Source of the DNA: Psoroptes ovis
Taxonomy: Eukaryota > Arthropoda > Arachnida > Sarcoptiformes > Psoroptidae
Direction of reading: 5' to 3'
Assembly (NCBI GenBank): GCA_002943765.1
Contig: PQWQ01000029.1
Location: 434,001 to 498,000 of the forward strand
Length of the DNA: 64,000 nucleotides
The notes beneath the pieces were generated by a model. The model worked only from the letters and a program-made list of their open reading frames with translations. It searched no databases and had not been told where the DNA came from. Position 1 is the stretch's first letter. Each line of letters begins with the position of its first letter. Shown here piece by piece: positions 35,030-46,768 of this stretch. The position numbers and the translations under genes were made by a program.

Positions 35030-37244
35030 TAGAACATTATTAGACTTGAACTCTTAAATTTTCAGCTCGATTTGTTTATCACAAAAAACATCTGCATCTA
35101 CTGTTTTTGATGTGCTGTTTGCTCCTTTTTATTTTATTGATCATCACATTCCAAATACTGATCGATCTGAAAAAGTGACATTTTAATCGAATATTTTCAA
35201 TGATGCTTTTAGTAGCATACGATTTTGAATGATCAAACATCTTGAATTTTCAATGGCATTTTCATGATGATACCATTGAAGAATTCGTAGGCTTTTGGAT
35301 ATGAATATGCAAATTCACATTGCGAAATTCCGTTATTATTCATTGATAATACAATTAATGTGTGGGCAAACTAATGCCGCTGATATACTGTTCATTTTTG
35401 AAGATATTTCAAATAAACAAAAAAATGTGATTTTTAGCTATGCAGCATAGCATTGAGTGTATGTAGGATAATTTAAATGATTCCAATATTGATGATGATC
35501 TTAATGGTGATAGCTGCTGTGAATGTGTGTGTAACATTTTTCACTGAGACTTGAAACACTAAATAAATCAAATGATATCAATGTGTTTTTACTTTAAATT
35601 TCTTTCCAAACTGGCCATCATTTTTTTATTTTTCCAATTTTAAAGAAATTATTTTTTTTCTCATCAAATGATTGATTAATATTATCCATATTGTAATTAT
35701 ATTGGCCATGATATAAATATTCAGAAAAAACGATTTTCACTCGATTAATTGTGTCAACATTTGACAACAAACAGCAAACAAACAAACAGAAAAAATATTT
35801 TAATCAAACATAATAAAATGCATTTTTAAAAAAATGTCATCACACAAAATAAAAATTCCAATTTAAAATAAATTTTTGATTTTTTTACAATAATTCTAAA
35901 TAAATGCCTAAGCTTCCAATGAAAAAAATGAAATCAAATCAAATCAAATAAGACATAAGAAATTTATTCATTTATTTTTATTTTAGTAAGGTTTTGAAAA
36001 CATTTGAGTATGTTGTGTGATGAAGCGCAAATTAAAATATTTTTAAAATGCCATCAAGGTTACTACTTGATACTTATGATTATCAATTTCAATTTTTGGA
36101 ATTTATGATTTTTGCTTCGTATTTGTTTTTTTTCATTGAATTATCCATAGACTTTTTTCTTTGAACCATTTCATTTTTTGGCTCATAAATAATCCATTAG
36201 TGCGATTCAATATGGATCAATCAATAGTTTTTTTTTATCAAATTTACTCAATGGTCTAGAATGGTCAATTCAAATGTATTCGGAACGAATCATCAAATTT
36301 TCCGTTTTCGTGATTGAATTTTCCTGATTTCACTTTTTCAAATATGTAATTTGTGTATTTCGATTACAAACAATTTATCAATCACAATGAGAATCCTATG
36401 AGTAAAAATTATAAAAAATGATATACATTTTGTTTATCATTCATTCATTCATTCATTTTGGATGATCTTGAAATGAAAGTTCTCTTTCGATTAGATGTTT
36501 GTATTAAAATATTGAAAATAACATATTTTCAATGGAAAAAATGACTGTTCAAAACTGTTCACTCTGTTTTCTTCTTCTTTAGCATTTTTGACATCATCTT
36601 TATATTAATTATTATTCAATTAATTAAAAAAATTTTCGCTCGAAATAATCAAAAATTAATTGAGTATAATGTCAGTCAAGATCGACCTTTATCATCATCA
36701 AATATTAATGTTCATAAGATGATGCATGAAAAATGATGATTATAAATTGATATAATTAATGAAAATCAATTAAAGGCATCTGTATAATATGGTTCAATAT
36801 TGAAATATAGCAATGAAAAATTTTTACTTAAGTATAACTTCATTATTTTTTTTAATTTTTACATCTGGTCTCATTAATCGATCATTTGGGGATGTTTACT
36901 TTTTTGGTTGAAAAATGTATCGAAAATAATCTTTGTTCGACCATAATTCTATCGATGATGATACAATAATGATCATACGTGCACCACCATGCATAAAATA
37001 TAAGTTTGAAAGTTAACCTGCCTGAAGAGGTGTACGCGTGAAAGATGTGTTCCTCACTGATTGAATCAAAACCAATCCATTCAGTACGATTCATCTTTTC
37101 AATGTCATTTATTTCATTTGAAATTTAAAAATTTATCGATTTCTCCAATTCCAATTCCATTTCGAAATGATTTTATTTTGCTTTTTCTCCATTAAATAAT
37201 TGAAAATGACAAAAAATTCCATAATTAATCAGTCAAATCAAATC

Positions 37245-37286
37245 AATTCAAAAATTGAAAATGAATCCATTTTCAATTTTTGAATT
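37245..37286. repeat. Perfect 19-bp inverted repeat with 4-nt loop
   Basis: AATTCAAAAATTGAAAATG (37245-37263), loop AATC, then the exact reverse complement 37268-37286. Could be a small structured RNA, a tiny MITE remnant or a DNA cruciform; no further support. Confidence 0.8.
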
Positions 37287-39448
37287 CGTGCAATATATTT
37301 ATCATATGTCAGCTTGTCGGTTTATTTTCTTGAACAAAAAAAATATGGTTTTTCCATGTACAAATCTCAATCATCAATGATGATACAATTTCAAAATTGA
37401 TATTCTCTATTTTCGTATGAAAAAAGTTAGCATTGATTCAATCAAACAATTGTAAAAAAACAATTGAAAACATCTTATATAATTTAAGAAAATTGATTAT
37501 ATCAATTTTCAATGCAGAAATCTAAGAAAAATTCACATCTAATTTTCAAAAAACAATGGTCATATAATATATATTTGATTATATAAAAAATGTGTTCAGC
37601 ACAATTCATTCATTCACAAGGACAAAATTATTAAATATATCTTTTTGTATAATTTGAAATTTCAAATTATTATAATTATCATCTTCAACAATAATAACAA
37701 CAACAACTCATGTCCGAAATTAATTTTGATTCCGTTATAAATCATTGATCATTTCATATAAACGAATAAAGATGATTCCAATTAGAAAAAAGCCAAAAAT
37801 GTATAAAACAATAAAATACAAAATGTGAATCAATGACGTCCTTGTGGTCGCGCAGTTGTTGGAAAAACGTATTCGAATCAATTTAATTCCAAGAAATAAA
37901 CAATAAAAAAAATTAATAATTAAAAATCATTATAATTCATCAAAAGGAATGTGTATTTGTTTTAATAAATGAAATGAAATATTCATTAATTACTTATCGA
38001 TATCAGAAATCAATCCACATTGTCATATATCTCAGATAAATCAGATTGATGTGAATTTGAATTTGAATGATGATGATATCAGTATCATCATTCATCGATA
38101 CACAAAATATTAAAAATGTAACTAGAATCAATCATTTTATCTCTGTTTCTGAAGAATTTCTCATATATTTCATTCAAATGAATTCATTTTTGGATGACAA
38201 TTATTTGATGGTTTTTTTGTTGTTGTTCATTATCATTTAACTGAACTGAATGTCGATTATGTGGATTATCCTCGAAAAAAATTTAATAAATTCCACTTTT
38301 TCTCTTTTCAAAGATCATCATCATGGATCATCTTTGAATTATTGATTTCTTAAGAAAGACTTGTAATGAACAACAACAAAAAAAATCATAGATTGAATTC
38401 GAATAATTTGATATCGAAATTTGTAATCTATGAAATTGGGCGTATTTTTGTGATTATTTGAAATTGTGATAAACATTTTTTTTTTGCTTTTTCTTGAATT
38501 TACAATTCAAAGAAAAAAACAAGTAGCAAGTATTGATTGTACTCGAATTTGTGATGATTTTGATGAATTTTCCATGTTCCATCACCTAGTTTCATCAAAT
38601 ACAAGATCCATGTATGCAACAAGATCGAAAAAGTTAAACATCTCTTCAATGTTATTTGTAACATTTGATTTGATTATTTGTTGAATAATCAATAATTGAA
38701 ATTCAAAATTCAAAAGGACAATCAAAGCGATGATGATGATGATTTTTTGAAAAGTTTTTGAATTCTCTCTCTTTTGTTTGACATTTTAAGATGGAAATAA
38801 TTCCAGTTTCGTTCCAGAAACAATTCACTTATTGAATATATACACTGAAACATATTGTTTCAAAATAATCATCAAGTATTCATTGTATATACAATTGTGT
38901 GGTGGAACGCCTTCGTAAATATTTCAAGTAATATTTTTTTCTTGAAATTAATTTATCAATAATCATCCACATCATCATCATTGTATGATGTTCATATGTG
39001 TTTATATGTTTATGTCTGTGTGTGTGACAAATCAAGAATCAATGAGTATCAATCAATTAATTGAAAAATCAAGAGTGGAAGAAAAAAGGTGGAGAAACAA
39101 TGTGGATGCTTGGAAGCTTTGGAGCATCGAATATTTAAAAACGGCAGCATCGATGATGAAATTTGAATCATTCGTGAAATCATATTTAAAACACAATCAG
39201 TCATCATCAATTTGTTTGGTGTTCGATTTTATTTTCCCTTATATTTCTTTAAGGTTAGCTCGAGTTTTATTTGATTTTTGTATGAATTTTGTTTGAAAAT
39301 TTTCAAATAAATTCAATTGCTTAATTAAATTTTTGTTTGTGTGCCTAAGAATTTATCAAAGTAATTTTATTTTTTCCAATTTTTCTTTGATACTTTCAAA
39401 TTAGAATTTTGAAACTGTGAATTTTCACTCAACCAACAAATAGTCATC

Positions 39449-40367
39449 ATGCATCTCAAGGTATATAGAGTGAGACAGTGAGAATATCATCAGATTTTAC
39501 AGAGTAAAGAGAATAATTTTCCTTTCCTTTAATCCATTTTCGAATGCAAAAAAAAAATTTGATTAGCTCGCTTTGGTCGTCCTCGTCGCTGTTGCTGAAT
39601 TGGCTTTGTCAAACCCAATTTCTCAATTATCCCCAGCTTTGCAATTCAAACAAAATCAATTGCCAGCTGGTCAATTTTTGCCACCACGTAAACCATCAGT
39701 CCGTTCACCAACTAAAACTCAACAAGCTGCTGCTAAAGCTTTGGCTCCAGTTGTTAGCGCTGTGATCACCCGACACACCCAAGAAGTTGTTGATGTTCCA
39801 TATGATGATGTAAGCAAAGCTGCCGCTCAAATCATCATCGTTGAACCACATCTTCAACCAGTTACCATTGAATTCCGATCACGATCAAGCCCAGTCAAAA
39901 TCAACACCGTCCATCAACCAGGCGATAAAGGACAAGTCCAACAAACCCGAAGCGAAGAAGAACCAGACCGAATCATTCACGAAGTTGTCAAACCAGTCAT
40001 CCAAGAAATCCGAGAAATTATCCAACCATTCCGTAAAATCACTCAACAAATTCTTCCAGTTCAAGAAGAAGTTCACAGTATTATTTCAAAAGGCGAAAAA
40101 CGATCAGAAATCGAACAAGTTACTGATGATGCTGCTTTGGCTGGTGCTACTCCAGAAGACGTCCAAGAACAAGCAGCTTTCCCAGGCGCTGCAGCTGCTG
40201 CTCCATCAAACACCGTTGTTCAAGCTGGTTTAGTTGGTGGTACCAGAATTTTGCCAGCCAGTGAAGCCGTCTACGAACAACAACGAGAAGTTGTTTCAGC
40301 AATCGCTGCTCCAGGTGGTTTGAAAAAAAAACGTTCAGCCAACATTTTCCGATTCGATCTTCCATAA
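39449..40367 (+). CDS. Secreted protein with distinctive codon use (unknown family)
   Basis: Exons 39449-39460 and 39567-40367, giving 270 residues. Exon 1 encodes only MHLK; joining to exon 2 yields MHLKLALVVLVAVAELALS, a classic signal peptide. The mature protein is Val/Gln/Glu-rich with an amphipathic region RIIHEVVKPVIQEIREIIQP...PVQEEVHSIISKGE, Ala-rich segments and a basic end (GLKKKRSANIFRFDL). Codons are more GC-ending (CCA, GTC, ATC, CGA, GAA) than in neighbouring genes, which suggests selection for high expression. Small secreted mite proteins of this style are often gut or cuticle products. No domain or enzyme motif is seen and no function is assigned. KKKRS might be a processing site. 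AATAAA follows at 40412. Confidence 0.85.
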
Positions 40368-40411
40368 ATTTTAAATCAAATATATAAATGAGTGAATTTT
40401 TTTTCTCTTTA

Positions 40412-40417
40412 AATAAA
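40412..40417 (+). promoter_or_regulatory. Polyadenylation signal AATAAA of the secreted-protein gene
   Basis: First AATAAA, 44 bases after the stop codon at 40367, with further overlapping copies just downstream. Confidence 0.6.
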
Positions 40418-40924
40418 TAATAAACAATTGTTAACCAAATGAATTATTAGCCGGCCAATTTGAATATATGTGAAAACATAACAAAAAATATAACAAATTT
40501 CAATTCTCCCTTATATATATTTGACTGCTGCCACCAAAACAAACATGACAAAACAAAATTTATTTTTTCAAAAAAAAAAAAAATACTCCCACCAAATATG
40601 CAAAATGAAACAATAAGAATATATCACAATATTTAGACTTATACTTAGATTCTTTATTATTCTTTATTTTAATTCAAAAAAAAATCAAACGACGGAAATC
40701 AATTTTATTGTTCCTGTTTCCGGGTGGTATATATGGTGATACATGAATTTTCATGAATTTTTCACATTTTAAATTCAACTTTTTAATATAAAATAAAATA
40801 AAAAAAATCATTGTTACAATTAGTATTTAAATCCAAAAATGAATAAATTTTCTCGAAGATTGATTCAAAGATGCCAAAGATTTTCATGTTTGAAATAGTC
40901 ATGAAATGCCCTAGCGTGTAGGCC

Positions 40925-41125
40925 ATGGGTTCAGCGAAGTCAAAAAAAAAGAAGACGAAACCCTGGACTTTGAACCGGTTAATGTATGGTCATAAATTTA
41001 GAAAGAAAATTGAAAAATATTACTTTGAAAGACACTTGAGGGCGATGATGTCTTACTTCCAAAAAAATTCATTTTCAAATCTGTCAAAATTTTTTTTCAA
41101 GAAAAATTGTGACCTTTTTTATTAA
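40925..41125 (+). CDS. Candidate short basic ORF with Src-like N-terminus
   Basis: 66-residue frame starting CCATGG. The N-terminus MGSAKSKKKKTKPW fits a myristoylation signal (Gly2, Ser6) followed by a polybasic patch, as in Src-family kinases. Then NRLMYGHKFRKKIEKYYFERHLRAMM could be an amphipathic basic helix. The final third (Phe/Asn/Lys) looks like read-through into non-coding DNA, so a splice site may be missed. The sequence just upstream shares 12 bases (AAATGCCCTAGC) with the LINE 3' end at 53292, so it may be retroelement debris. No family recognised. Confidence 0.25.
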   Translation: MGSAKSKKKKTKPWTLNRLMYGHKFRKKIEKYYFERHLRAMMSYFQKNSFSNLSKFFFKKNCDLFY

Positions 41126-44100
41126 AACGATAAGAAAATGTGAAAATTGTTGCATTGAATGTGCTGTACACTCATCATCAACATCGTCACATCATCAAAA
41201 ACAACACATAAGCAATGTAAGCACATAAGACATTATCATTGTGATCATTTAAAGCTGTCGAAATCAAATTTTAATGTCATAAATTGCAAATCAGAAAAAA
41301 ACTCAAACTCATTATTTATTTTGTTTCTTAAACAAGAAATTAAAATGATTCAAATATTTTTGATTCGATTTGTGAAAATATCATCATCATCATCAGTATA
41401 ATCGAGCACACATAAGCACAAACATACTTGCAAATCTTGTTTTTAAAAATATTTATTTATTTTTTGAAAAAGAAATCAATGTGAAAAATGAAAGTAAATA
41501 GTGTGTTTGATATTTAGCCAAACAAACAAACACGCAAAAATTCCAAAATAAAATGATTTATTATTTTTCAATGTGAAGAAATATTCACTTTTTTCTTATG
41601 CCCAAAAATACTTTTGTTTTCGGTAACAAAATTTATGGAAATATATTCAATTACTTTGGATCTTTTAGGGATCCTTTGAGAATCCATTGAATTTTTCAAA
41701 ATCACAAAATCATCAATTTATTTATTTGTTCATATTGTTTACATTGCTACTTATTTCGGACAGTAAAGAACAGAAAAGGAATGATTTCAGCCGTTCCAAG
41801 TCTAATGATTTTTTTTTTCATCTCAAATCTTCACAGTTATTATTCGTATTATTCGTATCATTTATTGATTCATTTGGCGTAAATAAAAGCATTTTTTCTT
41901 GTCGCTGTTTCTTTTGTTTTTTTCATATTCATTTGTGGTTAGTTTTTTGAAACTTTTGTCTACGACCATTATAACAAGAATTATCATCCTTACAAACATT
42001 TAAAGTTTGTCGTGTTGGCACCAAGATTTTTGGTACTTTTCATAACCAAATAATTTGGGTCATTTCATGCCATTGTACATCATACATCTTTTTTTAGTTT
42101 CCAGTTGACATAAACTCATCACAAAATGTCCGACAAATAGATCAAGTTTATTTTTTGGATTTATTTATCATTCTTGCAATATTCATTCCTTAATGGTAAA
42201 ATGGTTCGATCAAGTTTCAAATATATAAATTTTCGCAAATATCGAATTCACTTATTTTTTTTTCTTGAAGAAACTACTGATCAAAAATCAAGCCATGTAG
42301 ACTATTATTGAATGAATAATGTAAATTTATTCTCTTTTGGTTTAAAATGAAAATCAAATCAAAATAAGAACAGAATTTTTGATAATTTATTATAGCGGAC
42401 GAGAATCAATTGTAAATTTTGAATTTGAAAATAAGTAAATAAGATTTCCGCCCCCTTATTCGTCGTATTTCAATCCCAGGAGAATCATAGTTTGCATAGA
42501 AAATTTGCATTTCTTATCATTTTGTTATAACGGTGCTATTATTATAAAGACAATGTCGATTAAACGATACATTCCTTCATTTGAACGAATTTCATTATTC
42601 TCTGCCATTCATTTTATATGTGTTTCAAAAATCATAAATTTTTTTTGGACGACCAAAAAATATCCAAACATAATCAATGGACTTGTCATACAATTTTAGA
42701 CCATCATCAGCAAATAAAAATTCGAGACAATCATTCATAGATAAATTATATCAAAAAACCATTGCTCATAGAGCAGCAGCAGCATGAATTTATTATTTTT
42801 TCCATGTTTCAACTGTATGGAAACTCATATATTTATTTATTATCAACCCAAAAAGATAAATCTTCAAACATTCATTTTATAAGTTTAAAGATTGGACATA
42901 AAACATTCAAAAGATGCTGTTGTATATGATGATATGTTTGTTTGATGAGCAATAGTCACGAACATTTAAAATTCGATTCTCGAAAATATTTCTTATATTT
43001 TCCATCATCTATTTGAATCAATGATTTTTACCATCAATTTATTTATTAGTAGCAGCATGTTTTATTTTCAAAGTGTTTAAATAATGTTATTATCATAAGT
43101 AGCTGCTTAATTTTATTCAATTTTCTGTTTCTTGATGCTCAAAATTCCTAGAGAAGTTTCAAGACTATATTTGATCACATGGTTCATCGGTGGTTGCTGA
43201 TGATGATGATGATAATCATATTATTAATTAATTAAAAATATTTGCTGGAAAAAAATTTTAACACTTATTTAAAATTTCTATTGAAACTAAATTTAATAAC
43301 ACAAAACCAATAATTCCTTCTATATATTCTTATTTAATATACACGAGGCACAGTATTCATTGATATTCGAAGAATTTTGAAATTCTTTGAAAAATTCCGA
43401 AAAAATTTTTTTTGTTCTCATAATACTCATTTCAATTTTCATACATATACTTGCATTTTTTGATAGAATAATTCCGGATATAACAGCAGCAAAATTTGTT
43501 TGATGAGATGAAACTCTAAAATATTTTTTTATGATTTGCTCGGTTTTCCATCACACCACACCAATACTCATACTGAATTGTGAATAATGAAATTAAAATG
43601 GAAAAAAATAATAGAAATGTTTATGTGTTTATGAATATGTGAATTTTGTTTTGTTCCATGCAAATTATTTGATGAGAATGAAACATTCTGCCATTCAAGT
43701 TGATAAAATGCCAGAAATATAAATATATGAATCACCCTCAATGAATATAAAAACCATACGAATATTTGATGAATTTTTTTTACGAATGAATTGAAAAACA
43801 AATATCATCAACCAAAAAAAATGTCTGATATAAAATAAATTTTGGTCATAAAACTTCAATGAAAATTCCGTTTTTAATGCTGCTATTGCCAATGTTTATT
43901 GTTTGTTGTTGTCATAAGAAAAATTTTCAATGATTATCTCCGTTGATAGAATCTAATACTGTTTCATTCATTCATTGAATATGCTTAGTGAATGTACTTT
44001 TCGCGATATGTATGATATGCCAGCAAACACCCATGCAAACATATCCATGGCCAAGACCTTTAGGATTTTTTTTGTATATTTTCTTGTGAAAATGAGAATT

Positions 44101-45192
44101 ATGTCTGTAATTTTTTTTTGTTTTCCTTCATTCTATTTAAAACTATATTTTTTTTTCATTTCTTTGGCATTTCTCATTGCATATTATCGTCTGGAGAAAA
44201 TACAAATATAAACTCTTGAATTCTAAAATTGATTATTGTCGTTTGTTCCAAAAAAAGTGAAACAAACAATAATCTCGAGATTCTTAACTACTATTCCACT
44301 ACAAAATTTATGACATGTTTCATTTCATTTCATGTGTGGAACCATACATACATATAAAACTATATAATACTTCAAAAATTTTGGAATAAAAATTCTGGAA
44401 AAACCCAGCTCATCAAAACATTTTTCCAAGGCTATTGTTGGCACCAATTTTTTTTGGCAAGATTCAGTTATGTGAAGAAGAATATAAAATTCTATCATTT
44501 TCACATTTTTTTTTTTTTTTTTGAACAAACAAAGTTTTTTTCTTCTGGTTCCTTCTGGTTCAAGTAACAACGAACCATATTCAATAGAATATTTGTTTCT
44601 CCGCCACCACCACTCACAGAATCGAATATAGAATATTTCACAAAATATATTTCCCCATAAAGAAAGCAAAAAAAATGTTGATTGTGCTGCCATATATTTT
44701 TCTCCAAGAATTCTTTCATTCATTTTTTTATTTTCGTTCAGTTTTGAATATCTGGAATTTTGTTATTCTCACATAATACTCTCTCATATTCATATACAAC
44801 ATTCATGAATTCAAATTTCAATTGGTCAAGCGAAACAAAACAAAACAAAAACCAACCAGTTAACAAAACTCTCATTTCAAATTCAATAATTTAGAATGAA
44901 ATAATCATTTAAATAAAAATAATAATAATCATTTGTTTTATCATTTCCTATCTTTCACAAATATATTTTTTCAAACGTATGATTTCATTTATAATTCATC
45001 ATCAAATGAAATAATGAAACTCTGTGCCTTTTTTCTCATATTTCTATGTCCCGAATAACCACCCGACTATCGAAAAGTATTTTTGTAAAAAATGGTTTAA
45101 TAGCAAAGTGAATGTGAATGAATGGTACCCGAATGTCATTCGATTTATAGACGATCAAGATAAATTGTACCCAAATTTCAAGTGAAATTTCA

Positions 45193-45217
45193 TTTTTTTT
45201 TTTTTTTTTTTTTTTTT
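45193..45217. repeat. Poly-T tract, 25 bases
   Basis: Uninterrupted T run in the CAMTA upstream region, similar to tracts at 16634 and 46435. Confidence 0.9.
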
Positions 45218-45449
45218 GAAAAAGTCTGTGTTCAATATATACTGAATAATGAATGATGAAGAATATATGAATTTGTATTCGAATGCTGCTGTATTTTTAT
45301 AAATTTATTTTCAAATTTTTTTTTTGAAAATTTCAATATGGATTTATTTTTTTCATTGTTGCTTGCTTTGGTGGTTCAATCATCTCAAATATTTTTCCAA
45401 TTTTTTTTGGAACCAAAAACAAATATAAATAAATTGATATATAGAAATA

Positions 45450-45529
45450 TCAAATTGTCCAAAAAGTTTTTGCCGATTATATCGTAGGGAATAATGAGAA
45501 AATCGGTAAGAACTTATCGGACAACCTAA
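45450..45529. mobile_element. 80-bp mariner-like MITE, copy 4
   Basis: TCAAATTGTCCAAAAAGTTT at the left and ATCGGACAACCTAA at the right, flanked by TA at 45448-45449 and 45530-45531. Exactly 80 bp. Confidence 0.85.
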
Positions 45530-46768
45530 TAAATAATAAACGAATCGATTAATAATAAAAATAATAACAGCAATCAAAATGAATGAGTACATATCTATCT
45601 ATATTTTATATAGAATTTTCAATTTATCAACACAAAAAATTATCTGTTTTATTCTTTCCAAAAAGAATCAAGAATATTCTTCACGAATAAAGTGGAAGTG
45701 GAATGAAAATAAATTGAGATAAAAACAATTAAATAAACTGCGCTTGTGTCTAGATATGATTTTCCCGAATCAGAATTTTTCCTATCATTATTATTCTGTA
45801 TGTTTTATTTTTATTTTTCGCCAAAATCAAGCGACATTTTAGATTTCATTTTTGTAATGGTGATGTATGGTGATATGTATGCGTGTATCGCTGTGTTTTC
45901 AAACGTATCCATCATTATATTTTTATGTTGTATGGATGTCATTTTTTTCAGTTGATACTTTACGATTTGATGTTGTTTCATTATTATTATTAATTTAATT
46001 TGATGCCATGTGTTTTGTAGTACCCAATTTCATTTAATTTTTTGAAAATTACAAGACGTTTGAGGGTGAATAAAAGTAACTAAAAAAAATTTTAATTTGG
46101 TTTTTCTTCATTGAAAAATTTGAATTCATTGTTATTATGTGATTTCAATTTTTTTATTTGATTCCGAGTGAAAATCTAACGTAAGCAAAATACGTATCAA
46201 CGTGAGTGTTTCATTATTTTTTAACTTGTAATTTGAAGAAAAAAAATCGAAAAACATGTTCAATGAAAAACTTGTGAACTTTAAAATAAGAAAATTATTA
46301 TTATAGCTGAATCACGATGATTAATTGTTATTGTTATTTCATTGAATCATCAATAACAACAGCAATTAAAACTAATAGTGTGTGACATCTACAACAATGA
46401 TTTTAATACAAATTGAATGATCAATTTGATTTAATTTTTTTTTTTTTTTTTTGAAAATTTTTTTTATTAATCATCTATTTATTTATTGTCATCTGAATAA
46501 TACCGAATGGAAAAGTTTTCCATTATTCATGATTATTTTCTATTCACAATGTCTATCTGTATATCATTTTGTTGGTGGGCGTGCATATCATCAACGATCA
46601 TATTTTTATGATAATGATGATTGCAATCTATTGTCATAGTTTGATTGTATCATTTTTCGACCGTTCATCCAAGAAATTTTTAAAAATAATTTCATAATTT
46701 TTTCGCATTAATTTATCAATAAAATCATTCCTTCATTGTCACTATTCATCAATGAAAAAAGAGAGAAA

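Larger units (their letters stand above)
33262..39448. other. Gene-poor region
   Basis: About 6 kb of AT-rich sequence with no supported gene. It holds MITE copy 3 (34950-35029), a 42-nt perfect hairpin (37245-37286) and several simple repeats. Weak exon-like segments: 33321-33363 (ATG...CAACAATTCCAAG before GTATGT), the minus-strand frame 37094-36882, and the frame at 38985-39296. None could be extended into a gene. Confidence 0.5.
41126..46768. other. Gene-poor region upstream of CAMTA
   Basis: 5.6 kb without supported coding exons; long AT-rich stretches, poly-T runs at 44506-44522, 45193-45217 and 46435-46452, and MITE copy 4. It may contain non-coding 5' exons and the promoter of CAMTA, which cannot be recognised by sequence alone. 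Confidence 0.5.

Noticed and set aside
36882..37094. Minus-strand 70-residue frame (MNRTEWIGFDSISEEH...) with a possible donor
   Set aside because: Composition is mildly coding-like, but no second exon, conserved motif or promoter context was found; frames of this length are common by chance in AT-rich DNA.
38985..39296. 103-residue frame beginning MMFICVYMF, with a polar middle part
   Set aside because: No splice partners, no family resemblance and base composition like the flanking DNA; lies in the presumed promoter of the gene at 39449.
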